Assembly (NCBI RefSeq): GCF_000149955.1 | Contig: NC_031000.1 | Location: forward strand, 1,092,398-1,156,397 | Length of the DNA: 64,000 bases | Reading direction: 5' to 3' | DNA from: Fusarium oxysporum f. sp. lycopersici 4287 | Taxonomy: Eukaryota > Ascomycota > Sordariomycetes > Hypocreales > Nectriaceae | Shown here: positions 10,865 to 21,978 of the stretch, one piece after another | Numbering within the stretch: the stretch's first letter is position 1 | Layout of the letters: every line of letters starts with the position of its first letter | Notes under the pieces: model-generated | Told to the model about the DNA's origin: nothing | The model's database searches: none | What the model saw: only the letters and a program-made list of their open reading frames with translations | Position numbers and translations under genes: made by a program

Positions 10865-12600
10865 CTAGTCAACCCTCTTGAATAGGACGTTTCCCTCAAC
10901 CACATCATCAAATCGACTGACCCAGTCCACCTGAAGTCCAACCGCCTTTCCATTATTTCCGATCTTGAACTCCCCAGCTACGAACTCGACCATATACCCT
11001 GGATTCTCCAAAAAAGGCAGGTAGATAATCCAATAGTCACCGGAGACGTGATGCAGCCTCATCTGGTACTTCCATGTCATCTCCTGGCGGTCTGCGACAA
11101 GAATCTTCTCATCTGATCTATCAGGGTGAGGTTCTTCCCGTAACGTAATTTGTCCATACCCTGGGTCGTAGTATATGCCCTGCAACTCCGTGATGTTCAC
11201 AGTAGGGGGCAACGGCGGATTGGGGCGCTCAGGGTAGAGAATATCAACGGACTCATCTGCGGTAGGGCCTAACTCCTTCATGGTCTTTTGATATCTATCT
11301 TAGTCAGTGAATATTTCGTAGGACAATAGAAGATGTGACGAACTTAGACTTGACATCAAAGCGCTCGTTCTCTGGGATTTCAAGTCGGTCCTGAATCAAT
11401 TTCCATGCCAGGATTTCCTCCACGGCATTTGAAGTAATGGCCGTGTTCGCGAACGCAACCACGCCATAACTGATATCGGGCAACCAATAGACCTGGGCTC
11501 CAAAGGCATGCACCCCTCCGCCGTGAGTGTATATAACATGCCCCTTAAATAGGGTGCGATACCAGCCTAGTCCATATGTGACGATGTCGCTGGAACCATC
11601 CGGCTGCGTGGATATAAGCATTCTCGGAGACTTTATATCCTTGTGCACCTCTTTGGGGAATGGAAGTGCCTCGTCAAGCAGGCATTGTACCCACTTAGCG
11701 TAGTCGAGGACATTGGAGAAAACTGCCCCGGCGCCGCTGAGCTGGGTAACGTTCATAAAAGGAACCTCACCGTATCTTCCTTCCTTCTTGTCCCAGTAGT
11801 AACCCGAAGCGAGTTGATTAGGGGCATGGTTTGCGTCCTGCAAGTCGAAAAAGGTCGAGTTCATGCCCAACGGAGCCCAGATCAGCTCTTTCATCACGTC
11901 TCCAAGCCATTTTCCTGTGACGGTCTCAATAACATGTGAGAGTGTGGTGTACATCAGATTCGTATAAGAGTACTTGAGCCGTGGTTCGGTGGTTAAGGGT
12001 AGATTCCTCAAGTTGCGGACAACATCTTTAGGCTTAGCTTCCTTTCCTTTCACTACCCCCGCGTAGGCTTTATCGTGATGTGCCATCCCTGTGCGATGGC
12101 TTATAGCATCGTCTAGTGTGATATGCTCTGTCGCCCACGAGTCCTGAAGAACGAAATCGTCATGAATGATAGAGGATATTGTCGTTGACCAACCGTTAGC
12201 GAGAGCCGGGTACTTTCCGGAGTCGATCAGGTGAGCTAGGGTAGCGGCAGTGTGTGCCTTTGTAGTTGAAGCGCCGTACCAGAGTGTTTCCGGCGTGGCT
12301 GGCTTATCAGGCAATGCCGAAAAGCCGTATCCCTATATCCGCATCAGTATTATTCACAGTCACGCATTCAAGCCGATGTTGCAGAGCGCAGAGGGATCAA
12401 GTTCATACGTCAGCAAAGACCTGGTCGCCGTCAATCACAGCAATGGATAAACCCGGGACTTTCCAATTATCCAATGTCTCTGCCGCAAAATCGCCGAACT
12501 CCTCGGTGAGCGGATTGCGGTCGTTCACTTGGGCAGTTGCACCCAACAAAGCGAAGGAACCTATAGTGAGGCTGGCGATGAGAATCCAAAGTTGCAGCAT
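10865..12600 (-). CDS. Secreted serine hydrolase, beta-lactamase class C / D-Ala-D-Ala peptidase fold (paralog 1)
   Basis: Exons 12600-12409, 12332-11344 and 11294-10865 are joined by introns of 76 and 49 bp; the sum is exactly 537 codons with stop. Residues 1-23 (MLQLWILIASLTIGSFALL...) form a signal peptide. The catalytic set is visible: SxxK in YGASTTKAHT, YxN in YSYTNLMY and the KTG-equivalent HxG in YTHGGGVHAF. After the 350-residue catalytic domain comes a C-terminal beta-rich domain (about 150 residues, e.g. LHHVSGDYWIIYLPF). In fungi this fold includes esterases, transesterases and enzymes acting on amide or lactam bonds; the substrate cannot be told. The frame is intact. A close paralog with the same intron positions lies at 21979-23732. 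Confidence 0.9.
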
Positions 12601-14372
12601 GATGTATATTTATACACCACTAATGTCACTTATATGTTGATCAGACAAGTCGATTATCAGGCGGTAATAGTGAAGGACAACCGTGTTTGAGTCCATGCCA
12701 GCATAATGGCATGCGCCGTCTACTTATAGGAAAAATAGAACTGAATATGATAGGCATCAAATGGGCACCATTTGTGCGCAACCGTAATAAAGCTTTGTGT
12801 TCATGATTCGCAAGTATCGTGGCTTAGGGAGCCAGGATTATGGCATGTCAAACTAGAACGACATCGGTGATGTACCCATATGTGACTAACGAATTTCGGT
12901 ATTAATTCACGAGTTTTTTCAATAGTTAGAGAAGAGATCTGGGGCAACCGCAAGGGCCACGTATCTTTTTCGGCTTCACCAGCTCCCTATAGAAGGGCCG
13001 AAGAACCTCACTATGACAATTCGCTTCACCGAGTGTGCTATTGGCGTGTTTTAGGGGCCGCGCGTTCACACGGCCGCAATTCAAACTAAGCCTTGAAGGA
13101 TGCCAAATTGGTACCCCGAGACTGTGGAAATGGACCGATGGCAGCTTGTTTCAAGCATGTCTGGAAGGATGAGTCAACTCAACTTATCCCCAAAGAACCA
13201 AGAAGCTCAGGAGAGCCTCATGGAGAATTCCGAGTTGAGAAGATATCCACAATAGAGCCGCCTATTATGCCTGAACCTTGCTTTGATTTTGGCCGCGAGC
13301 CACTGGTTTACAACAAGAGCCGTGCTTAAGAGAACTCAAGACTTTATTTCTTACACTATTGCAATAGGGATGGGAAACGGTCCAGTGAATGCGGCCGTAA
13401 CTATAAGACTCCATGCACTTATCAGCTTGACGCAGAGGTCGGTTGCCGGTTGACTGGGCGGCTAAGAATGTCTATGAAGCAAGCGTCAAGGTAGTACACG
13501 AGAAGGGCACAGGCCGACTCGAAAGATAAGCATAATTAAACACCGCTTCAACATGGCGGCCGCTCCCCCTCGCGAAGCTATCAGGAGGCTGCTCCCAGGG
13601 AAGGGCGCTAGACCCACAGACAGGAATGCCCCCCTCGCGCAAGCACGTAATACAGCCAGCTATGGTTAGGCTCGCCATTCAAATCAGGTATAATTCGCCT
13701 ATTACGACGAACCTCCAGGGTGGCCCTTGTTTCCCGTTTCACCCTTGTCACCAGAAGTTCTAAAGCCGGGGTAGATATCCCTGAGACTCATCATGCAAGG
13801 TTATTCTTAAATTTCTAAATTAGTGCATCAGATTTGCCTGGGAATCGCGATGTGGTAAACTTACATGCGATGGCTATGCAGCAGAACAAACATCAAGCGC
13901 CAGAGACTATCTGTAAACGGATTCATACTTACAGTCATCGATATACGGGAAATAGGGACGTCATTTTAGCGGGAATTGAATGAGGAAGCTTAGGTGCTTG
14001 CCCCTAAATTCAGACTGCTAGAGTGGAGCCTTCTCTCTTATTTCAGCTTTAACAAGCGCATCGTGAAGCGCGCTGTGAGAAAAACGAAGAAGCCTTCGAG
14101 ACTCCCGATCTTTGGACCCTAAGTAAGGCTAGTTGCTGAAGAGTGAGTACAACCTAATTGACATCCTATTCTCCCTACGTCTTACAATGATGGCGTGTTG
14201 TTCACGGCTCTGCCAAGCTACCATCACCACATAACCTGTAACTGTAGCCCCGGGCTTTGTAGCTGGCGCTTAATTCGAAAGACACTTCTACTGTGTACCT
14301 GCAGCGAGATGTCTAACAGTTAATTAATCTAACAAGCACGCGGACGTGTCCTAACATCTAGCGACTAGTTTG
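12601..14372. other. Intergenic, weak ORFs only
   Basis: The best frames are 13093-13329 (+, TTG start, 78 codons) and 13678-13472 (-). Neither shows a domain or secretion signal. The part next to 12601 should hold the serine hydrolase promoter. No repeat structure stood out. Confidence 0.45.
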
Positions 14373-15583
14373 CTATCCGATATGCTCCATACGGATATAC
14401 TCACTTTTTTTACGAGTACTGTTAGTAGTCCTTGATTGTTGGCGTTCCTTCTTTTTCTGCCTTCGTACAGCTGTTCTTTCCGCTCGGCCGAGAGAGGGAA
14501 ATTCGCTATCCTTCCCACGTAGAACGAGGCCAGGATGCATGGCATTGAGCATTATCAGCGCCAAGCTCATCGGAAATGCATCGAGGGCGAAAGGATAGAT
14601 TTCCTTCGTTAGTAAGGGGTTGTCTGCATTGAGGCCCGGTCCGAATTCAATCAAGCGATAAATGGTTCGAACCTGTAATACTCTGAAGTTAGCCGTGACT
14701 TGTCGTGCCATGAGTTCGTTCAAAATCTCTGAGTCTTCAAACCTACCACGATGAGAAGTAATACCGCCAACATCACCAATGTTAAACCCTTCATTCGGCC
14801 ATTGTTGCAGCGAGGCACCTGATGTATTCTGCGATAGAACCACGCAGTCATGGTTCCAAAGATAATTACAAAGGTCATTTGTATCGCCACCCCAGCTGTA
14901 TATACCTTTGTACCGATTCTGGCAATGTTCGGTTCGTCTTTATTTGACAGCATGCCACCCCCGCCTGCTTGGACGAGAAAGCAGACGACATCGATCCAAA
15001 CGAAGATGACGGTCAGCTTGGTCGCCTTGATATTCCATATTTGCTTGTCGGCAAGCCCGAAATGTACCATTCGCGCGACTGTCATATACACAAAGGCATT
15101 CACCCCTAATTCAACGGTTAGCAGCGGAATCTTAGATACCATTTGTTAACGTGACGAACAGAGTGGTGCCAAAATGAAGAGAAGTTGCCCCCAAAAGGCA
15201 AACTGTTCCTCTTGTTGGTCACGGGAGCCGAGTGTTCGGGCAATGAATGCACCTGTCTCCCATGCCCCTCCCATAATGACCACCCAGCAGAATTTCTTTT
15301 CTTTTGATCAGCAATGTCTCCTTTCTGGATTTACTGGGGATAGATGTCAGACCTTTCTAAACGCGATTGCTTCGATCAAGTGGGCAATGGTGCTCAATCC
15401 GAAGACTGTGGCAAAGGCAAGATTGCCAGTGAAGCTTGGGTAGAAATGATAGTTGGAGTTGCAGGTATTAGGGTCGAATGGCACGTAGCCGTGCATCCCT
15501 GGTACTGCTGTAGTGCAACTGGCCATGACGGTTGAGGAGGTCGAGGTGAGATATGACCCATGGGAAATCGTTGTTGTGGCCAT
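14373..15583 (-). CDS. RTA1-like seven-transmembrane protein, four exons
   Basis: Exons 15583-15353, 15295-15160, 15105-14819 and 14726-14373 with introns of 57, 54 and 92 bp give exactly 336 codons with stop. The protein starts with a Ser/Thr-rich lumenal head, then YHFYPSFTGNLAFATVFG, typical of the first helix region of the family. Later marks are WVVIMGGAWETGAF, WIDVVCFLVQAGGGGM (helix with the family's QxxGGG motif) and VRTIYRLIEFGPGLN near the end. The intron acceptors carry clear branch sites (for example GCTAACC). RTA1-type proteins are plasma-membrane or ER lipid-flippase-like or stress-resistance proteins (for example yeast RTA1 and RSB1). The last intron uses the fourth possible AG to stay in frame, which is the weakest point. 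The gene looks intact. Confidence 0.88.
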
Positions 15584-16300
15584 CGTAACGGTAAGGAAGG
15601 TTAAGGGACTGAATTTAGAGGTACTGAGACTGACTGCGAGCTTGGTTTCTTGCTGTTCTTATGCCGAGAGCGTTCTACGATTCCCGTGTAATCCCGAGAT
15701 CCTGGCGGAAACCAGCTCTAGTGGGGAAACGCTAATTGTGAGCTAACGGGACTTTTGATACAATCCAGTGGCTTTGCAGTTGGCGCAACTTAACGCGTGG
15801 CCACTACCATACTAATCATCAGGAAAAAGCACAGAACTCCCCACTTAACAGGCCCTTGAAATGCGAGCCCGTCAATAGTAGTTGTTTCTTTTAATTCTAA
15901 ATATGATACCCCTGCTTTCTCGGAGAAACCGTGCTTATTTGGTGGAACCCCCCCCTTCTCCACTGTGGTATGCTTCTTGGCCACGTGCGGGCCGCAGCTG
16001 AGTAACGACGACAAATAGGATAAGATGACATGGTTTGCGGAACGTTGTACATAGAGGGGCCTGGCGTCTCAGGTTTTGACTCCCTTGCATAGGTAAGGCA
16101 GATTAGAAGATGCCTCTGATGCAAACAGCACTGAGCACATAGCAGACGTTGCTGCTCTAGCTCGACCGCCTGTCTCAACCACGTCTCGAAAAGAGTCAAT
16201 CTGCGTTCTCTTGGCGGGAAAGCTTGGTTAGACCCACCGGGCACGCCAAGCGCACTAACCGGATATCACTGGGGTTGAAAGAGCGTGCATGTAAGCTGCA
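15584..16300. other. Intergenic, no supported gene
   Basis: Overlapping ORFs on both strands (for example 16244-15897 minus) lack domains and have no good start. The stretch lies upstream of the RTA1-like gene. Confidence 0.4.
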
Positions 16301-16329
16301 GCGCTCATATGTAAATTAAGTGCGAGGCT

Positions 16330-16362
16330 GACTGTTAGGGTTAGGATAGGGTTAGTATTAAT
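16330..16362 (+). repeat. Telomere-like TTAGGG interstitial repeat
   Basis: The bases GTTAGGGTTAGGATAGGG followed by TTAG form about two and a half copies of the fungal telomere unit TTAGGG with slight decay. It is followed by about 280 bp of AT-rich sequence with many CTAG and TAAG words. Confidence 0.45.
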
Positions 16363-16661
16363 TATCTAACCTTCTCTGCCCCGCTGTTTCTCTCTAACTA
16401 AGATCTAGCTTACAAGATAGGAATATCTAAAAGAAAGACTTAGCTACTATCTCGTAAAAGAGACGCATTAAGTAAGATAAATAGCTAGAAATAGCTAGCT
16501 TATAAGACCTTAAATGCCTTATAGTCCTGCAAAAAAGTGGTTTTAATAAAGGCGATGACTACTAAGCTTTTTAAGCCTAGATAGCTAGTTTTTCCTAGTA
16601 AGTAATATAACCTGGGGGAAAACCAGTAGAAAACCATAGTAATAAATAGATTAGACCCCTA

Positions 16662-16934
16662 TTGACATCAGACCATGTTATGGGTCAAGGGTGCTGGCAG
16701 GACGATCCGGGTATTAGAAGCTTGTCTGTGGATGAACAGAAACTATCGTGTACCACGAGGGCATTAGACTTGGTGATAGAACGCTGCGAGAGCACAGTCC
16801 GTGACACCAGTCGTACCCTCTTGTGCTGGCTCTCGATTCCGAAGGTTCATGTCTATCGTGAAGCTGCATTCTGTCTTGTGGTGAAGAAGAGCAGCGAAAC
16901 TGGATATAGGGTACTTAAGAAACGCCAGGCTTAG
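16662..16934 (+). pseudogene. Fragment resembling fungal DUF3505 / telomere-linked-helicase-associated proteins
   Basis: The frame includes ERCESTVRDTSRTLLCWLSI followed by a segment ending TGYRVLKKRQA. From memory this layout (Arg/Cys helix, LLCWL, then a Ser-Tyr-Arg-x-Leu-x-Lys-Lys segment) occurs in large fungal proteins with an N-terminal zinc-finger region and a RecQ- or recombinase-like part. Only about 60 residues are recognisable, and no ATG opens them. The telomere-like repeat 300 bp upstream fits a subtelomeric origin. The assignment is tentative. Confidence 0.3.
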
Positions 16935-17083
16935 AACTTCTGGTGATAAGGGTAAAACGGAAAACAAGGACCACGCTGACACTTAGTTCACACGATTGTA
17001 GGCGCAAGAAGGTCTAGGCTCTAAGAAAGAGCTAGGATGCGCCCACCCTAGTGGTTTGTCGTAATACATGACATTATACCTGA

Positions 17084-17250
17084 TTTGAATGGCGAGTCTA
17101 AGCCCTTTATGAATGGCGAGTCTAAACCCTTTTTGAGTGGCGAGTCTAAGCCCTTTATGAATGGCGAGTCTAAACCCTTTTTGAGTGGCGAGTCTAAGCC
17201 CTTTATGAATGGCGAGTCTAAACCCTTTTTGAATGGTGAGTCTTAACAGC
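17084..17250. repeat. 24-bp tandem repeat, alternating two variants (48-bp higher-order unit)
   Basis: Seven copies of a 24-bp unit with the core TGGCGAGTCTAA are present. Copies alternate between ...TCTAAGCCCTTTATGAA and ...TCTAAACCCTTTTTGAG, so the real period is 48 bp. On the minus strand the array is open and would code an 8-residue repeat (KGFRLAIH / KGLRLATQ), ORF 17252-16983, but there is no other sign that it is translated. Confidence 0.85.
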
Positions 17251-17416
17251 ATCCTTTTAGAAGTGTCTCTCCGTCTTATCTTGTTTTATCCACAAGTCTC
17301 GTACTCGGTATCGAACAAAGCTATAAAAAGACGAAGCCCCTTCTCTCTGTAGCATCCAATTACAACCCCTGATAACCTCTCTTCTTTTCCGCAAACATCT
17401 TGCAATTACATCAATA

Positions 17417-17640
17417 ATGGGCTTTCCTGCACAACTCTACCTGGCTTGGTGTCGGAGATTTCAGCGTTGCGCCGCTACCTGCACGGAAGCCGTCATTGAA
17501 GGAGTCGGATCCAAGACAACCGACCTTGGATGCCGCTGTTCAGACCTTGGCAGCGTCGCTGCTAAGATGACTCCCTGCATTGCTCTTAAGGGCAACTGCG
17601 ACTTCGATGACGTTCCCAGTAAGTTTCTTCTTGGCAGAAC
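17417..17640 (+). pseudogene. CFEM-domain small secreted protein, frameshifted remnant
   Basis: The frame contains CAATCTEAVIEGVGSKTTDL followed by GCRCSDLGSVAAKMTPCI, which matches the cysteine pattern of the CFEM domain. CFEM proteins are secreted or GPI-anchored, and some bind haem or act at the host interface. The expected signal peptide is not in frame: the stretch TTLPGLVSEISAL lies in another frame just upstream, which indicates a frameshift near 17455-17475. A GTAAGT donor near 17620 and a CTAACC...TTTAG acceptor near 17678 suggest the original intron, but the sequence after it is short and non-matching. Confidence 0.55.
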
Positions 17641-17729
17641 CTACTAGAATACAGAACTAACCTCTTCGCCTCGTTTAGACGATACTGATCTAACTGCAGG
17701 TTTGCCACGGACTCGATTAGGGTCTGTAA

Positions 17730-17771
17730 AAGGTGGTGTACATTAGATTCGTATGAGAACTTGAGCGGTCA
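17730..17771 (-). repeat. About 40-bp fragment of a serine hydrolase gene
   Basis: The bases GGTGGTGTACATTAGATTCG and those following match 11945-11984, inside the serine hydrolase gene at 10865-12600 (codons around its YSYTNLMY motif), with a few mismatches and a small deletion. The orientation is the same as in that gene. It looks like the last trace of a third copy. Confidence 0.6.
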
Positions 17772-17776
17772 TAATA

Positions 17777-19184
17777 CTATATCAATCCTCTGACAGCGTC
17801 ATTATAGCTATCATTATCTACTATCGTAATATCCTCTAATTTTGCAAAAGGAAAATCCTCATCTTTCCTCTCTGCCCAGCTTGAGAGAATACAAAACTCA
17901 TCAAGCTCTAGGCTCCTCCAAACAACCTCAATCAGCCAGCGCCAAGCTGTCAGGTCTCCATCAAGCTGGATCGACTCTAAAACCACTGTCCGGAGCGTTC
18001 GGTGATGACATAGAAGTAAGATTGTGATATCTTCCTTGGTGGTATCGACCAAGTGAAACGTTACACTTTCTAGTTTGGGGATATAGAGGTCCTTGGCAAT
18101 CTCGGAGAATCGACCTGCCTCATCCCTATACTCAAAGCTAAGCTCGAGATCAGAGAGCTCGGGCAGAAGGTGCACAAACTGAAGAAGACCAGTGCCCCAT
18201 TTTCTGCCTGAAATCGTGTCTTCTGGAGGAGACTCCGGATCGAGTGAGATTTGAAGTTGGCGCAGACTGGTAGGGAAAGATTTCGATAGGATGATAGACG
18301 ATGACGGGCCCATAAGCATGAAAGGGCTAATCCGATTGGCATTCTCAAGCATCATACTAGGTTTGATATCCAGGTGCTGGACCGAAATTCTGCTGACTGC
18401 TATGGCCGCCAGAACAACCTGGACGATGTGATGTACTTGTCGGATGCTTGCTTTCGACTTGAATGTAAGTCCCCTCTGCGGCAGGATACCAATACGTTGT
18501 CTTAGCCGTCTCAGTCCACAGGCGTGTATGCTTGTACTGATATTGATCTTTCTGCAACTTTTGAGGTGTGTCATAGCTCCTGCCAAGCATTTTACATCGT
18601 AGCCTGCACGCATCATATCATCTTGATCATGTAGATGTCTGTTGTACTCTTGCGTGTTAATCTGCTCAAGTCGGCTCCTTGCCGCTTTGTCGTCATCGCC
18701 GATGCCAGAGTCCATCGCTTGGTTATCTTGGTCGTTATCGACGTCTTGTTCATCCTCGTCACCAACCCCCCTCCCCGTTATTAATCGGCCACCTTCTGAC
18801 CCACTCTTCAAAGTCTTCTATGCCAAGGTGGAGGATAGCATCTATGTCGTTCTTCTTCTTTAGATGCTTCATCATGCTTTCATACTCGCTATGTGGTCGC
18901 TCGATCGCCTCCACCTCATCGAGTGGTAGCAGATGACTGGTGCAAATATCAAGCTCCTCAACAGACTGCCCGAGCGACTCACTTCTTGCAATACTTTCGA
19001 GACAATGCAGACTTCTCCGCTCGAGCATGACTACACGCGTCCGAAAGAAGAAGTCAGTGACGAGGTGAGCTGTTTTTTCATTGAGTTCCTTGCATGTTTG
19101 CCGAAGGGAAAGCCAATCCCGCGGATGGGCTTTGTTAAGAGTAAAAAGAGAGACTTCATTGGGAAGAAAAGGCAGACTGGCCAT
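17777..19184 (-). CDS. F-box-like protein with leucine-rich-type C-terminal region, one frameshift
   Basis: The N-terminal part (19184-18759) begins SLPFLPNEVSLFTLNKAHPR and continues with RDWLSLRQTCKELNEKT, a typical fungal F-box-like helix set. The C-terminal part (to 17777) has spaced leucine segments such as SLRQLQISLD, LLPELSDLELSFEY and HRTLRTVVLES. The two parts are in different frames and join in a run of six C (18766-18771 on the plus strand) where one base too many or too few would restore one frame. That may be a sequencing error or a real mutation. F-box proteins recruit substrates to SCF ubiquitin ligases; the substrate is unknown. Confidence 0.65.
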
Positions 19185-19299
19185 TGCTTGGTGCGGACTT
19201 GAGTGATAGAGGGTATGTGTAGCTAAGGAGGGAGGTTATAAGTAAAGGTGAATTGATGCAGCTTTTGGGGAAGTTTTTAAGAGCCCCGCTATTAGATTG

Positions 19300-19640
19300 T
19301 GTATTACGACCCCAGCGGTTACATTACGCGTACCCCACTTCTTCCAGCCAACCAACTTTTGGCTCACTGCATGCCTCGTGACCCTTACCAGGCTCACTCA
19401 CCAGGCCGCGAGCTTTCCCTATAGTTCGCTCCAGGCAGCGTGAGCTTTCCCTACAAGCTCACTTGACCCAGCGTGAGCCTCTCACTTGGGCTCACCCTCA
19501 CCACATTGGATCCATCACGTATATATACAACACATTAATTACCTGAGATAGAATTTAGGTTACCAGCTATGAATAAAACTTCTTTACCTGAATTGTTACG
19601 ACCCCTGCGGTTACGTCACGTGTACCCCACATCTTTCAAC
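19300..19640 (+). repeat. Direct repeat pair, LTR-like
   Basis: The word TTACGACCCC(A/T)GCGGTTAC with its following GTACCCCAC occurs at 19304-19338 and again at 19596-19631, about 292 bp apart, and the second copy is preceded by TG (TGTTACGACC). Between them are smaller repeats (GCGTGAGCTTTCCCTA type). This could be an LTR and the start of a second, or a short tandem duplication. No retroelement coding sequence lies next to it. Confidence 0.45.
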
Positions 19641-19680
19641 CTTTCACAAAGAACCCTGTAATCATCTTTAGCGGAGGGCT

Positions 19681-19938
19681 GTGCTCGACGAAAGGAATAC
19701 GAAGTGCTCATCGCTGCTTGGCAAACCCCCTGCTCAGCGCTGCCTCAAAGGCCCCGGATCTAAGTTTACCCAAGAAGGCGGAGTCCGCCCCAAGCACCTG
19801 ATCGTCCGTAATGTAATGGCCAAACGACTTGGCCAGGTCACAGTTGGTCGACCGAGGAAACTCGGCATGGCAGATGTTAGTCCGTGTATAGCCGCATTCA
19901 GAACCACACTACAAGGTGACTGCATTCATTCTAAGTAA
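19681..19938 (+). other. Weak 85-codon ORF, hypothetical
   Basis: The frame opens with a GTG rather than an ATG. It has no signal peptide, membrane segment or known motif. It is listed only so that the interval is covered. Confidence 0.15.
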
Positions 19939-20011
19939 AAGTCGTCCCTTATATACCATCAGACGATTGTTAATACCCTATCCCATGTCTTGTGCGACAG
20001 CGCTTTATGTA

Positions 20012-20341
20012 CTAAGCGTAGTCGATTTCTTTAGGCGCTTGATCGAGGTATAGCTTGACTGCTGGGTTTCTGAAGTCGTTGAGATGCTTCACTAGAAAAT
20101 CAAGAACTTCCAGGTGCAGGAGGATAGGAGCAGCCTCAGGGGCTAAAAGAGGATATTTCTGATCCCAGAAGAAAGCATCAAACCTTTTCTCAGCCTTCCG
20201 GTCATTTTGGTCCGAATAATGCTTCAGTGTTGCGGCAGGGTCAGCCCGTAAAGGCGGCTTATTGTTGTCCCGTCGGTCGAAGATCATCGTCGATATCGCG
20301 TTCAACCAAGCCACAACATGGTTCATGACCTGAAACAACAC
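20012..20341 (-). CDS. Hypothetical protein, 109 codons, possible partial gene
   Basis: The ORF has a balanced composition and a helix-rich C-terminus (LLHLEVLDFLVKHLNDFRNP then AVKLYLDQAPKEIDYA). I do not recognise the family. No exon was found upstream; from 20342 to 20826 the DNA is AT-rich and holds no convincing frame. Confidence 0.35.
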   Translation of the reverse strand: MLFQVMNHVVAWLNAISTMIFDRRDNNKPPLRADPAATLKHYSDQNDRKAEKRFDAFFWDQKYPLLAPEAAPILLHLEVLDFLVKHLNDFRNPAVKLYLDQAPKEIDYA

Positions 20342-20826
20342 CTTCCGTAACCCGTCATTAACCGCAGTAAGAAAGCTAGGTCGTCGTTTTATGGTATGGT
20401 TTATGAGAGCCGCTGCCGATGACGACGATGGTGCTGATGGCGATGATAAAATTGGAAAAAGATTTTTTTCTGAATTGGCATATAAAAGTTATGCTGCTGC
20501 TTTTGCCAAGTATCCTACAAATATCATTTAGTTTAGTTTATTGCAAGTAATAGTAATCAAGCAGTTATCTTCTATAATTAGTTAATGGCACTAAGAATAC
20601 TAAATTGTTCGTTTATTAACGTTTATTCTCTGTAGAACATATCGATATAAGGAACCGCATAAGTCTTCTCTTCCTAAATACTGTGTACCACCATTTACCA
20701 TGACTGAGAGGCATCCATGCCACAGCTGGACTATTTATCATACGCCCCATATAGCCAAATTCTAAGTAATCCATAACGCCCCATATTACTGGGAAATGCC
20801 AAAATACTGTTCAACGCCGTCCCCCC

Positions 20827-21824
20827 TTACCGTTCCATAACCAAGAAAGCGGTACCTCCAACAAAACCCGTGGCAATAAGAAGTGTCAAGATGCCAGCGC
20901 CCGCTTTTTCTGCTATTGTGATGGTCTTATATTTGAGCTTTCCGTCCTCCTGGCCCGAGTTGGTATCCCTGCCACCATGATTGCCCTTGAAAATTCCTCC
21001 AGTCTTGGATGTAACGGGCGCCTTGGCCTTATCCACCAGAGTATACATGAGGATAGATGCGGCGTTTATCTGCAGGCCAAAATCAACGATGTAGTCAAAT
21101 GAATCGGCTAACCAGGAAAAGCCGCACGCCGTGCCAGCGGACCCTTCCTACCCTCTCGTGGGACATCCATCAAAGACCTTGGCAGCGGCTTGGACGCTCG
21201 ATTTGAGGTGTGTTGTGATATTCGTGTTGGTGTACGGGGCGACCTGAGAAGTAGCGGCCATCCAGTGGGCGAGGTATCTTTTGAAGCTCCGTTGCTCCTG
21301 GTTGCACTGCTTATGCGCCTCGCAGAACTGCTCGTTGATGATGTAGTTCTTGACAACCTTATTCCAGACGTCGCTCGTCATACCACCTACGCGCTTTTTC
21401 CATGTGTCGCTCTCTGTAAGATTGTACAACGCGGCGGCGCCGTGGAGGAAGATACCAGTATTGCATAACCACTGCGTCTTAATGATGTTACTGCAATCTT
21501 GGCCATCTCCGATAGTGACGCCTTCGTAGATTCCCATATCGTCCGTTACCAGCCCAATTTTGCTCTGCCAGTTATACACCTTCTCGGTCCAAGCCGCATA
21601 GGCGTCATGGCCCGTATATGGAAGATCTTCCACCGCAAACCACCGTTACAGTGTTGTGAATCCCAGCGGCTGACATACTCGTTGAAGACGGCTTGGGTCG
21701 GATTATAAACGTCATGTCTCACAACCTGTTGCTCTTCCTCTATTCCGAATACTAGATCAAGAGAGAAAAGGTCTCTGCTTCCTTCTCTAAAGCACCACTT
21801 AGCGTAATCTAGTTTCTTGTTCAC
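20827..21824 (-). pseudogene. GH76 (DFG5/DCW1-type) alpha-1,6-mannanase-like protein, decayed
   Basis: GH76 proteins of the Dfg5/Dcw1 group link GPI-anchored proteins to the fungal cell wall. The 21824-21546 frame ends with VFNEYVSRWDSQHCNGGLRW, a family motif. After a frameshift with loss of an internal segment near 21620, the frame continues with AAWTEKVYNWQSKIGLV, a stretch where the catalytic region is expected (VTDDMGIYEGVTIGDGQDC), WLCNTGIFLHGAAALYN and RSFKRYLAHWMAATSQVAPY. An in-frame TAG (21148-21150) then separates the last part, which has the Gly-rich linker TGGIFKGNHGGRD and a C-terminal hydrophobic helix (AGILTLLIATGFVGGTAFLV) to a stop at 20827. So there is one deletion or frameshift and one nonsense codon. 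Confidence 0.7.
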
Positions 21825-21978
21825 GAAGAAGCAGACTCTGGCTGGGTTTTCGTCCTGAGGCCACGGTGTCCAAAGCTTTGGTCACATGGTAGCCTTAAAT
21901 TCGGCAGTTACCCCGCCTTTTGCTGACTGAGCCACACGATAGCCTAATAACAAAACGGGATAAATAAACAGCATCATT

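Noticed and set aside
14850..15149. Plus-strand ORFs opposite the RTA1-like gene
   Set aside because: Shadow frames of a well-supported four-exon minus-strand gene.
16983..17252. 89-codon minus-strand ORF made of 8-residue repeats
   Set aside because: A 24-bp tandem repeat is open by arithmetic; no start context, signal or neighbour supports a gene.
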